In this document: in pieces, positions 57,728-64,000 of the stretch
Numbering within the stretch: the first letter of the stretch is position 1
Layout of the letters: the number at the start of each line of letters is the position of its first letter
Assembly (NCBI RefSeq): GCF_018070075.1
Contig: NZ_JAGPXE010000019.1
Span: 1-64,000, forward strand
Length of the DNA stretch: 64,000 bases
Reading direction: 5' to 3'
DNA from: Saccharopolyspora endophytica
Lineage (GTDB): Bacteria; Actinomycetota; Actinomycetes; Mycobacteriales; Pseudonocardiaceae
Program-made: the position numbers and the translations under genes
Notes under the pieces: generated by a model
Databases searched by the model: none
What the model saw: the letters and a program-made list of their open reading frames with translations, nothing else
What the model was told of the DNA's origin: nothing

Positions 57728-57762
57728 AGAACGTTCGTTCTAGGTAGAACGTCCGTTACACT
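57728..57762. promoter_or_regulatory. Overlapping TetR operators and leaderless -10 box
   Basis: AGAACG-TT-CGTTCT (57728-57741) and CGTTCTA-GG-TAGAACG (57736-57751) are two overlapping perfect palindromes. TACACT (57757-57762) is followed by six bases and the GTG start of the TetR gene, which fits a leaderless transcript. The sites lie in the gap shared with the HAD gene. Confidence 0.65.
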
Positions 57763-57768
57763 AGCTCC

Positions 57769-58326
57769 GTGATCGCGACACCGGCAACCCCGGCGCGGGA
57801 GCGCCTGCTCGCGGCGGCGGACGAGCTCTTCTACGCGCGCGGCATCAACGCCACCGGCATCGACGCGATCGTCGAGCGCGCGGGCGTGGCGCTGGCGACC
57901 TGCTACAAGCACTTCGGCGGCAAGGACAGGCTCGTCGCCGCCTACCTCGCCCAGCGCGACGAGCAGTGGCGAGCCGACTGGGAAGCGGCCATCGTCGAGA
58001 GCGACGCTCCCCTGCTGTCCCTGTTCGACGCCCTGGAGCGGTGGTGGACCACCACCGGCCACCGGCGCGGCTGCGCGCACGTGGACGCGACGGTGGAGCT
58101 CACCGACCCGGATCACCCCGCGCTCGCCGTGGTCGCCGAGCACAAGCGCCACCTGCTCGACCGGCTCACCGAACTCGCTGCGGCCGAGGGATTTTCAGAC
58201 CCCGGAGAAATCGCCGCGGACCTCCTCCTGATCTACGAGGGCACGCTCAGCGCACTCCTGCTGAACATCACCCCGGACCCCTTCGCGCAGGCCCGGCGCC
58301 TCGCCGCAGCACGCACCTCACGCTGA
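57769..58326 (+). CDS. TetR-family regulator
   Basis: A 185-residue TetR regulator: helix-turn-helix at about residues 9-55 (RERLLAAADELFYARGINAT, IVERAGVALATCYKHFGGKD), followed by a helical C-terminal domain (LLSLFDALERWWTTTGHRRG, CAHVDATVELTDPDHPALAV). The GTG start at 57769 lies 6 bases after a TACACT -10 box, pointing to leaderless translation. It probably represses itself and the divergent HAD gene through the overlapping palindromes. It overlaps the end of the convergent MFS gene by 9 bp. Confidence 0.88.
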   Translation: MIATPATPARERLLAAADELFYARGINATGIDAIVERAGVALATCYKHFGGKDRLVAAYLAQRDEQWRADWEAAIVESDAPLLSLFDALERWWTTTGHRRGCAHVDATVELTDPDHPALAVVAEHKRHLLDRLTELAAAEGFSDPGEIAADLLLIYEGTLSALLLNITPDPFAQARRLAAARTSR

Positions 58327-59490
58327 CTGCGCGACGCGGACTTCCGCGGACGCGGCACGCGTGCGGGGACGCGTCATCAGGAAGGCGATCAGGCCGAGCG
58401 CCGTCATCGCCGCTCCGACCAGCGCCAGCACCGGGTAGTCGGGCGTGCGGGCCAGGACGCCGCCACCGACGGCCGAGCCGAAGGCGACCCCGAAGTTGAA
58501 CGCGGCCGCCGCCAGCGCCGAGACCAGCGCGGACGCCGTTCCGGCGACCTGCAGGACGTAGGACTGCAGCGGCGGCACCATGCCGAAACCGGTCCCGCCG
58601 AGCAGCACCAGCAGCACGATCACGGCGGGCAGCAACGAACCCAGCGCCCACAGCGCCAGCAGCGACCCGACGAGCCCACCGAGGATCACCACGACCGCGC
58701 GCGTCACCGACCGGTCCGCGTACCGGCCGCCGAGGGCGTTGCCGACGATCAGCCCCGCGCCGAACAGCAGCAACAGCCAGGTCACCGAACCCTGCGACAC
58801 GCCGGTCACCGAGGTCAGGTAGGGCGCGACGTAGGTGTAGACGACGAACAAGCCGCCGTAACCGAGCGAGATCGCCAGGAACGCCGTCCACAGGCGACCG
58901 TTGCGCAGGACGCCGAAACCGCGGTCCTCCGCCTCTCCCCCGCCGGGTGCGTCGGGCAGCACCAGCCACATCGCGACGGCCCCGACGGCGGCGAGGACCG
59001 ATACGAGCCAGAACGCGGCCGACCACCCCATCGCACGGCCGGCGAGGTTGCCGATCGGCACGGCGATCACGTTGGACACGGTGAACCCGGTGAACACCAC
59101 GGCGATGGCGGAACCCTGCCGGGAAGGGGCGACGAGACCGCGGGCCACGGTGATCGCGGTGCCGAGGAAGCCGCCGAGCATGGCGCCCGCCAGCGCCCGC
59201 GACAGCGACACCACCAGCAACGATCCGCTGCTCGCGGTGACGGCGTTGGCGACCAGGAACACCAGCGTCAGGCCGATGACCAGGGGTTTGCGGGGCAGGC
59301 GCAGGGTGGCGGCGGCCACGAGCGGGCCGCCGATCACCGCGCCGAGCGCGAAGCTCGTGGTCACCCAGCCCGCCACGGGCACCGAGATTCCGAGGTCACC
59401 GCTGATGAGCGGGAGCAGACCGTTGGGCACGAGCTCGGCCGTGCCCAGCGCGAACGCGGTGAGGGCCAGAGCGACGATCGGGATTGGCAT
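58318..59490 (-). CDS. MFS efflux transporter (12-helix, DHA1/arabinose-efflux type)
   Basis: A 390-residue transporter of the AraJ/CynX-like DHA1 group, with LALTAFALGTAELVPNGLLP, SRALAGAMLGGFLGTAITVA, SAAFWLVSVLAAVGAVAMWL and a helix-rich C-half. Start is placed at ATG 59490; GTG 59511 is also in frame and neither has a clear ribosome site. It is divergent from the truncated XRE gene, which may once have regulated it. Typical roles are export of drugs, sugars or amino-acid derivatives; the substrate is not evident. Confidence 0.86.
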   Translation of the reverse strand: MPIPIVALALTAFALGTAELVPNGLLPLISGDLGISVPVAGWVTTSFALGAVIGGPLVAAATLRLPRKPLVIGLTLVFLVANAVTASSGSLLVVSLSRALAGAMLGGFLGTAITVARGLVAPSRQGSAIAVVFTGFTVSNVIAVPIGNLAGRAMGWSAAFWLVSVLAAVGAVAMWLVLPDAPGGGEAEDRGFGVLRNGRLWTAFLAISLGYGGLFVVYTYVAPYLTSVTGVSQGSVTWLLLLFGAGLIVGNALGGRYADRSVTRAVVVILGGLVGSLLALWALGSLLPAVIVLLVLLGGTGFGMVPPLQSYVLQVAGTASALVSALAAAAFNFGVAFGSAVGGGVLARTPDYPVLALVGAAMTALGLIAFLMTRPRTRAASAEVRVAQSA

Positions 59491-59607
59491 GCCCACGACA
59501 CTGCGCGGCACCGCGGACGGCCACCAGATCCCGGTTGTGCGCTCCCCGCCGTGGGTGGCACCAGCGGGGATACCCTCGCACTCCCCGAACCGAGCTACCG
59601 TTGAAGC

Positions 59608-59757
59608 GTGAACGATCCGGGTGAGCTGGGAGTCTTCCTGCGGGGCAAGCGCGCCTCGCTGCCGCCGGAGGCCACCCCGCTGAACGGCTTCGGGGTGCGC
59701 AGGCGCGTCCCCGGGCTGCGCCGGGAGGAGGTGGCTCAGCTCGCCGGCGTCAGCGTG
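59608..59757 (+). pseudogene. XRE-family regulator, truncated after about 50 codons
   Basis: The frame begins GELGVFLRGKRASLPPEATP and [20 protein letters not shown], then AGVSV, the head of the common actinobacterial MmyB-like XRE family. Normally DYYVRLEQG would follow, but here the sequence turns into the reverse strand of a zinc-binding-protein gene. The start is GTG 59608, 6 bases after TACCGT, so it was probably leaderless. More than 80 percent of the protein is missing. The break lies near 59757. Confidence 0.8.
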
Positions 59758-59960
59758 ATCCCGAACGAGTGCGGATCGGCTCCGGGCGTCATCAGCACCG
59801 ACACCGGCACGTCATCGCCGACGATCTGCCGCGTGATGTCGCCGAGGATGTTGGTCGTCACGACCACGTGGGGACGCTGCTGCGCCCCGGCGGAGCAGGC
59901 GGTCAGCGTCAGCAGCGCGGTGATCAGCGCGAGGACGGCGCGGGTCGCGGTGCGCTTCAT
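59751..59960 (-). pseudogene. aztC: Truncated zinc ABC transporter binding protein (aztC fragment)
   Basis: The start reads MKRTATRAVLALITALLTLT with a lipobox Cys at residue 22, then HVVVTTNILGDITRQIVGDD, VPVSVLMTPGADPHSFGI, and stops after a few foreign residues at 59736. Family members are about 300 residues and continue past DPHSFEP with the remaining metal ligands. The ATG overlaps the stop of the aztD gene. The His in DPHSF is the only ligand left, so the product cannot bind zinc normally. The gene was cut by the same junction that truncated the XRE gene. Confidence 0.85.
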
Positions 59961-61120
59961 CGGCCGGTCTCCACCACGTGCGCGGCCTGTCCGCCCAGCC
60001 GGAAGCTGCGGGCGATGCGCAGGCCGTCGTTGTAGTCGATCTCGTGCACGGTTCCCGCGGCGACGTCGTTGACGTACGCCCGCGACGTGTCGACCTGGAT
60101 GCTCGGCGGCGGGCCGCCGGGCGGGATGACCTGGTTGCGGGCGATCTCGGTGCCGTCCTCCCGGTAGGCGCGCATCGTCCCGTCGGTGCCGACGGCCAGC
60201 AGCGAACCGCCCGCTCCGACGGCGTTGACCGCCGCCACCGGGCCGGTGGGCACGTGCGTCCAGGACCGCTTCGACAGGTCCAGCAGCCACGCGCCGTCCT
60301 CGCCCGCGAGCGCGGCCAGGGTGTCGCTGCCGGGGCGCTGGTGGAACTCGCTCGCGCGAGGTGCCGCAGCCGGCGGGTAGGCGATCTTCTCGCCGCGGAA
60401 CGGCCCGTCGTCGGCGGTGACGAGCAGCGCTCCGTCGGCGCACCCGAACACCACGCCGCGACGCGTCACCGCGGTTCCGGCGGGTTCGGGGCACGGCTCG
60501 GGGAGGCGGGCGGTTTCGGCGCCCGCCCGGTCCAGGACGCGCACCGCGTCGCCGGAGAGGGCGAGGACGTGCTGCTCGAAGGGCACGGCGGCGGTCCCCG
60601 GCTCGACGCGCAGGTCACCCGCCCGCTCGATCCGGCCCTTCTCCAGCGGTTCTCGGTTCAGCAGCACCGTCGCTCCGTCGGCACCGGACAGCGCGACCAG
60701 CACCTTGTCGCTCTGCGCCTGCACCGGTGTGGCGAGCGGGATCTCGCCCACCTCGCGGATCTCCGCGCGGTAGTGGTGGATGTGGTCGCCGTGGTCGACC
60801 GTCCACGCGCCGCTGTCGACGACGTGCACCGAATCGGCGTCCGACACGTAGCCGAAGCGGCCGTCGGTGACGACGTCCCGGATTCCCGGAACGGGTTCGA
60901 GGTCCCGCGTTTCCTCGGTGAGCAGGTCGAGCACGCGCAGCGCTCCGCCGTCCTCGGCGACGATCAGCCGGGACTGCGCTTCGGCGGTTTCCTCGGCGCC
61001 TTCGACGTAGCCGTGCGGCACCGGTGGTGGCGGTGGTGGCGGTGGTGGCGGTTGCGAACAGGCGCCGAGCGCCAACGCGCCCAGTGCGATCGAGAACAGT
61101 CGTAAGCGGCGACGTTTCAC
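59957..61120 (-). CDS. aztD: Zinc metallochaperone AztD-like lipoprotein
   Basis: A 387-residue lipoprotein: signal plus lipobox LGAC (Cys21), a proline run (residues 24-33), then a beta-propeller-like body (repeats of LIVAEDGG, HVLALSGDAVRVLD, LLAVGTDGTMRAY). A His cluster VDHGDHIHHYR (His110, 113, 115, 116) can bind zinc. AztD passes zinc to the AztC binding protein, whose gene follows but is truncated here. The GTG start overlaps the AztB stop. Call rests on gene context and the His cluster. Confidence 0.8.
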   Translation of the reverse strand: MKRRRLRLFSIALGALALGACSQPPPPPPPPPPVPHGYVEGAEETAEAQSRLIVAEDGGALRVLDLLTEETRDLEPVPGIRDVVTDGRFGYVSDADSVHVVDSGAWTVDHGDHIHHYRAEIREVGEIPLATPVQAQSDKVLVALSGADGATVLLNREPLEKGRIERAGDLRVEPGTAAVPFEQHVLALSGDAVRVLDRAGAETARLPEPCPEPAGTAVTRRGVVFGCADGALLVTADDGPFRGEKIAYPPAAAPRASEFHQRPGSDTLAALAGEDGAWLLDLSKRSWTHVPTGPVAAVNAVGAGGSLLAVGTDGTMRAYREDGTEIARNQVIPPGGPPPSIQVDTSRAYVNDVAAGTVHEIDYNDGLRIARSFRLGGQAAHVVETGR

Positions 61121-61989
61121 GCGACCGGCTCCTCTACCTTCGAGACGTGCTCTGCTCGGGTGATCAGCGCCCGTCCCCGGTCGCGCAGCGCGGACAGCAG
61201 GGCGGACAGGAAGAACAGCGCCACCGAGGTGGCGGCGATGCTGGCCCCGGCGGCGGTCCCCCAGTGCCACGAGGCGAGCAGCCCGAGCACCGTCGAGGCG
61301 GCGCCGAAAGCGGCGGCGCCGGCCATCACCAGCGGAACCCGGTTGGCCCACAGGGTCGCGGCGGCGGGCGGGGCGATCAGCAGGCCGAAGACCAGCAAGG
61401 TGCCGACGACCTGGAAGCACATCACCATCGCCAGCGTCACCAGCCCGGTCATCAGCAGACCGGCCAGGCGCGGGCGCATTCCCAGCGTGTGGGCCTTGCG
61501 CGGGTCGAAGGTCAGCGCCAGGAACGGGCGGTAGGCGGCGACCGACACCACGACCGCGACCACCAGGGCGATCGCGAGCCGCACGAGGTCGCCGTCGGTC
61601 ACGGCGAGCACGTCGCCGAACAGGAACCCGGTCAGGTCCACGGCGAAGGACTTCGAATGCGACACGACGATCACACCGGTCGCCAGCATCCCCACGAACA
61701 GCAGCCCGATGCCGGTGTCGCGCGAGAGCCACCGCGATCGGTCCAGCGCCGACACCCCGGCGGCCATCGCACCGGCGCTCAACGCGGCCCCCAGCAGCAG
61801 GTCTCCGCCCAGGACGGACGCGATCGCCACGCCCGGCAGCATGCCGTGCGACATCGCGTCGGTCAGGAAAGCCATTCCCCGCAGCACGACCCAGGTCCCC
61901 GCCAGGGCGCAGATCACCGACACGAGCACACCGGCCCACAGCGCGCGCTCCACGAAGGAGACCCCGAACGGGACTAATAGCCAATCCAT
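61117..61989 (-). CDS. aztB: Zinc ABC transporter permease AztB
   Basis: A 290-residue ABC-3 family permease with about eight or nine helices. Family motifs include WVVLRGMAFLTDAMSHGMLPGVA, LALTFDPRKAHTLGM and VVGTLLVFGLLIAPPAAATLW. Start ATG 61989 lies just past a TATAGA -10 box (62004-61999), leaving at most a few bases of leader. It overlaps aztD by 4 bp. With AztA it would form the zinc import pore, but the binding protein gene is broken, so uptake through this system needs a replacement. Confidence 0.9.
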   Translation of the reverse strand: MDWLLVPFGVSFVERALWAGVLVSVICALAGTWVVLRGMAFLTDAMSHGMLPGVAIASVLGGDLLLGAALSAGAMAAGVSALDRSRWLSRDTGIGLLFVGMLATGVIVVSHSKSFAVDLTGFLFGDVLAVTDGDLVRLAIALVVAVVVSVAAYRPFLALTFDPRKAHTLGMRPRLAGLLMTGLVTLAMVMCFQVVGTLLVFGLLIAPPAAATLWANRVPLVMAGAAAFGAASTVLGLLASWHWGTAAGASIAATSVALFFLSALLSALRDRGRALITRAEHVSKVEEPVA

Positions 61990-62069
61990 GAGGATCAATC
62001 TATAGTGGAAATGAATGTCGTTCTCGACATCGTGGCGTGACTTCGCCCACTGCCCCTGGAGAGGAAATC
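61990..62069. promoter_or_regulatory. Divergent aztB/aztA promoter region, possible Zur site
   Basis: The gap holds TATAGA for the aztB direction, the palindrome ATGTCG-TTCT-CGACAT (62015-62030) and an AT-rich stretch TGGAAATGAATGTCGTTCTC (62005-62024) that only loosely resembles actinobacterial Zur boxes. Control by Zur is expected for a zinc importer, but the match is weak. Confidence 0.35.
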
Positions 62070-62771
62070 GTGAGCAGCGTGCCGCGAACTGCCGTCGCAC
62101 TCAGCCGATTGCAGGCTGGCTATCAGGGAAAACAGGTGCTCGACGTCGAGTCGGCGGAGATCCCGGCGGCCCGGTTGACCGCCGTGGTGGGCCCCAACGG
62201 CGCGGGCAAGTCCACGCTGATGGCCGCGCTCGCGGGCACGCTGCCCAGTAGCGGTGCGCAGCGCAACGACTACGAGGGGCGACCGGCGTTCGTGCCGCAG
62301 CACAGCGCGATCCCGGAAGCCCTGCCCTGCACCGTCTTCGACGCCGTGGCGATGGGCCGGTGGGCCGAGCGCGGACCGTGGCGCAGGCTCAACGCGGCGG
62401 ACCGCGCGGCCATCGAGGACGCGATGGGCCGCCTGGAGGTCAGGCACCTGGCCGAGCAGCGCATGAGCGCGCTCTCCGGCGGTCAGCGGCAGCGCGTCCT
62501 GGTCGCGCAAGGGCTCGCGCAGCGCGCGGAACTGCTGCTGCTCGACGAACCCGACGCGGGCGCCGACCCGAAGGCCCGCGGTCTCATCACCGACGCCGTC
62601 CGAGCCGAAACGCGTTCGGGCCGCACGGTCGTCCAGGTGTCGCACAACCTCACCGAAGCGCGCCGGGCCGACCACTGCGTCCTGCTGCACCGAGGCCGCG
62701 TCCACGCAGCCGGCACCCCGGACGACGTCCTCACCCCCACCACGATCAACGAGGTCTGGGCACCGTCCTGA
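62070..62771 (+). CDS. aztA: Zinc ABC transporter ATPase AztA
   Basis: A 233-residue ABC ATPase: Walker A GPNGAGKST (residues 41-49), Q-loop PQHSAI, signature LSGGQRQRV (about 134-142), Walker B LLLLDEP and the switch His in VSHNL. It belongs to the metal ABC (ZnuC/AztA) subfamily and would power AztB. GTG 62070 has GGAGAGG upstream; an open frame starts at 62037 but lacks a ribosome site. It is divergent from aztB rather than in one operon with it. Confidence 0.9.
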   Translation: MSSVPRTAVALSRLQAGYQGKQVLDVESAEIPAARLTAVVGPNGAGKSTLMAALAGTLPSSGAQRNDYEGRPAFVPQHSAIPEALPCTVFDAVAMGRWAERGPWRRLNAADRAAIEDAMGRLEVRHLAEQRMSALSGGQRQRVLVAQGLAQRAELLLLDEPDAGADPKARGLITDAVRAETRSGRTVVQVSHNLTEARRADHCVLLHRGRVHAAGTPDDVLTPTTINEVWAPS

Positions 62772-62793
62772 TGAGCGCGATCACGGTCGACGA

Positions 62794-63999
62794 TCAACCC
62801 TTCTGGGCGCGTTTGAAGTCTTCCAGCCAGGCGTAGTTGGGGGCGGTCTCGCCGTTGGGTTCGGGCCGCACGGTCGCGGAGGCGTAGATGCTGTTGAGCA
62901 GCCACGGGGTGCTCTTGGCGTTGAAGCCGTCGCCGGACATGGCCGCGTCCTGGCCGATTCCGTAGGTGGCCACGGCGAGCTTGCCGGTGGCGCGGAACTT
63001 CGCCATCTGCTCGCTGAGGTAGTGCTTGTTGTCCTCGAACCAGGGGCTGTCGCGCAGCAGGTCGTACCAGCGCTGCTTCGGGAAGGCCTTGTTCAGCGCG
63101 TTGCGGATGACCTGCCAGATCTCGGTGCCCGCCGGAACCCCGTACTTCTCGGCGTAGGCGGCCGGGATCTTGTCGGAGAGGTGGTCCTTCCACAGGTGCA
63201 CCAGGGAGAACTCGGTGACGAGGAACTTCTTGTCACCGAGCCTGGGCAGGACGTAGTCGAGGTACGCCTGGGCGCCGTCGGGCCGGTCGACGTGCGGGTG
63301 GATGTCGGTGCCCTCGATCTCGGGTGTGTCGCGGACGTAGGTCATCCAGCGCTCGGTACCGCTGTTGATCCAGTCGTCGGGCTGGTCGAGGTGGTTCAGC
63401 GCACCCATGTGGAGGACCGTCTTGCACCCGTGGGGGAAGTTCTTCGCCCGGTGGTCGATGACGTGCTGAGCCACGGTCTCGTAGAAGTCGTTGATCGCGC
63501 CGTTGGTCCAATCGACCTTCGGGCATTCGATGAACGGCTCGTTGCCGATGACGAGAACGTCGATCTTGCCCATCACCTCGGGCAATACCTTGTCAACCCT
63601 GGCCAGGTCCTTTTTCATCTCCTCGCTCCCCGGGCGAGGAATTCTGTCGTGCTTATCCGGAAAATAGGGGAACTTCAGCGACAGCACGGCACCGTACTTG
63701 CGGTCAACCGCCTCCAGCAGAGTTCTGACCGCCCGGTTGTCGGCCGCGGCTTCGTCGTCGAGCTCGGGCATCGCCGCGAAGCCGCGCACCCAGGTCGCCT
63801 CGGCGCGTTCCAGCCCTGACCAGGTCATGATGCTCGGATCACCGTTGAAGTTCGCTCCGAGAGCGCCGGGAGGAGCGCTCATCCGCGCGGCGCCTGCGGC
63901 CGCCTTCTCCGCCGGCCGGATGCCGCAGGACGCGGCGCCGAGAGCGGCGGCACCGGCCGCTGACAATTGGATCAGTCGCCGTCGCGAATAGGAGCTCAT
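62794..63999 (-). CDS. Exported clan-A glycosidase-like lipoprotein
   Basis: A 401-residue protein with a twin-arginine motif (SRRRLIQLSAAG) and a lipobox-like AASC (Cys25), so it is probably a TAT-exported lipoprotein. The catalytic part looks like a TIM-barrel glycoside hydrolase: a GNEP acid/base Glu (Glu154 in VIGNEPF) and a nucleophile-type Glu in FLVTEFSL (Glu263), about the expected distance apart for clan GH-A. I do not recognise the family. ATG 63999 ends at the window edge, so upstream signals cannot be judged. Confidence 0.65.
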   Translation of the reverse strand: MSSYSRRRLIQLSAAGAAALGAASCGIRPAEKAAAGAARMSAPPGALGANFNGDPSIMTWSGLERAEATWVRGFAAMPELDDEAAADNRAVRTLLEAVDRKYGAVLSLKFPYFPDKHDRIPRPGSEEMKKDLARVDKVLPEVMGKIDVLVIGNEPFIECPKVDWTNGAINDFYETVAQHVIDHRAKNFPHGCKTVLHMGALNHLDQPDDWINSGTERWMTYVRDTPEIEGTDIHPHVDRPDGAQAYLDYVLPRLGDKKFLVTEFSLVHLWKDHLSDKIPAAYAEKYGVPAGTEIWQVIRNALNKAFPKQRWYDLLRDSPWFEDNKHYLSEQMAKFRATGKLAVATYGIGQDAAMSGDGFNAKSTPWLLNSIYASATVRPEPNGETAPNYAWLEDFKRAQKG

Positions 64000-64000
64000 G

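Overview
The window is high-GC DNA with the gene style of an actinomycete: GTG and leaderless starts, ATGA/GTGA stop-start overlaps, XRE-DUF5753/DUF397 pairs, TAT-exported enzymes and several TetR and LuxR regulators. The gene mix fits Pseudonocardiales and most resembles Saccharopolyspora. That placement is an inference from protein style; there is no rRNA or other phylogenetic marker here. I see no tRNA, rRNA, CRISPR array, intact insertion sequence or prophage.

Layout. 1-7.3 kb: a partial acyl-CoA synthetase, a GAF-LuxR regulator with three look-alike candidate operators, a two-subunit exported molybdenum hydroxylase (IorA/IorB type) and a convergent FdhF/YdeP-type molybdoenzyme. 7.3-8.0 kb: a non-coding gap with a decayed tetR, a palindromic repeat and a strong terminator. 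8.0-15.6 kb: a sugar-acid catabolic locus of two divergent operons. One encodes an aldo/keto reductase, an HpaI aldolase, a sialidase-fold protein and an Nramp-fold transporter that lacks the metal-ligand motifs. The other encodes a DUF1537 kinase, a PdxA2-type dehydrogenase and a DeoR regulator. They face each other across a perfect 9-bp inverted repeat. 15.5-25.2 kb: a terpenoid or meroterpenoid biosynthetic cluster (P450, squalene-cyclase-fold enzyme with a non-canonical catalytic motif, aminotransferase, polyprenyl synthase, UbiA prenyltransferase, FAD monooxygenase, methyltransferase-fold enzyme, TauD oxygenase). No close published equivalent comes to mind.

25-40 kb: a 928-residue membrane protein with a cytoplasmic domain and an extracellular solute-binding fold; a GH43-type enzyme; an ARMT1-like phosphatase; a four-gene module resembling gas-vesicle accessory genes, one of which carries fifteen 11-residue repeats; a crotonase; GtrA; an orphan Pycsar-effector-like protein; MFS and XRE/DUF397 genes. 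40-53 kb: a transporter plus CoA-ligase operon under a KstR2-like box; a ClpP pair (one lacking the catalytic serine) with a PopR-like box and a convergent XRE regulator ending in Ala-Ala; an HtrA protease without a signal peptide; a TetR/MFS/FAD-monooxygenase resistance-like locus; UPF0014 permease; TPR protein. 53-64 kb: LysR/SDR locus with an SDR remnant, MpaB-type oxygenase, HAD dehalogenase, TetR/MFS pair, and a zinc aztABD locus whose binding-protein gene is cut off and abuts a cut-off XRE gene.

Across the window, intergenic gaps repeatedly carry short palindromes, mostly spaced 24 bp apart, with related arms but three different cores. These arrays and the 15.5-25 kb cluster are the least explained parts of the sequence.
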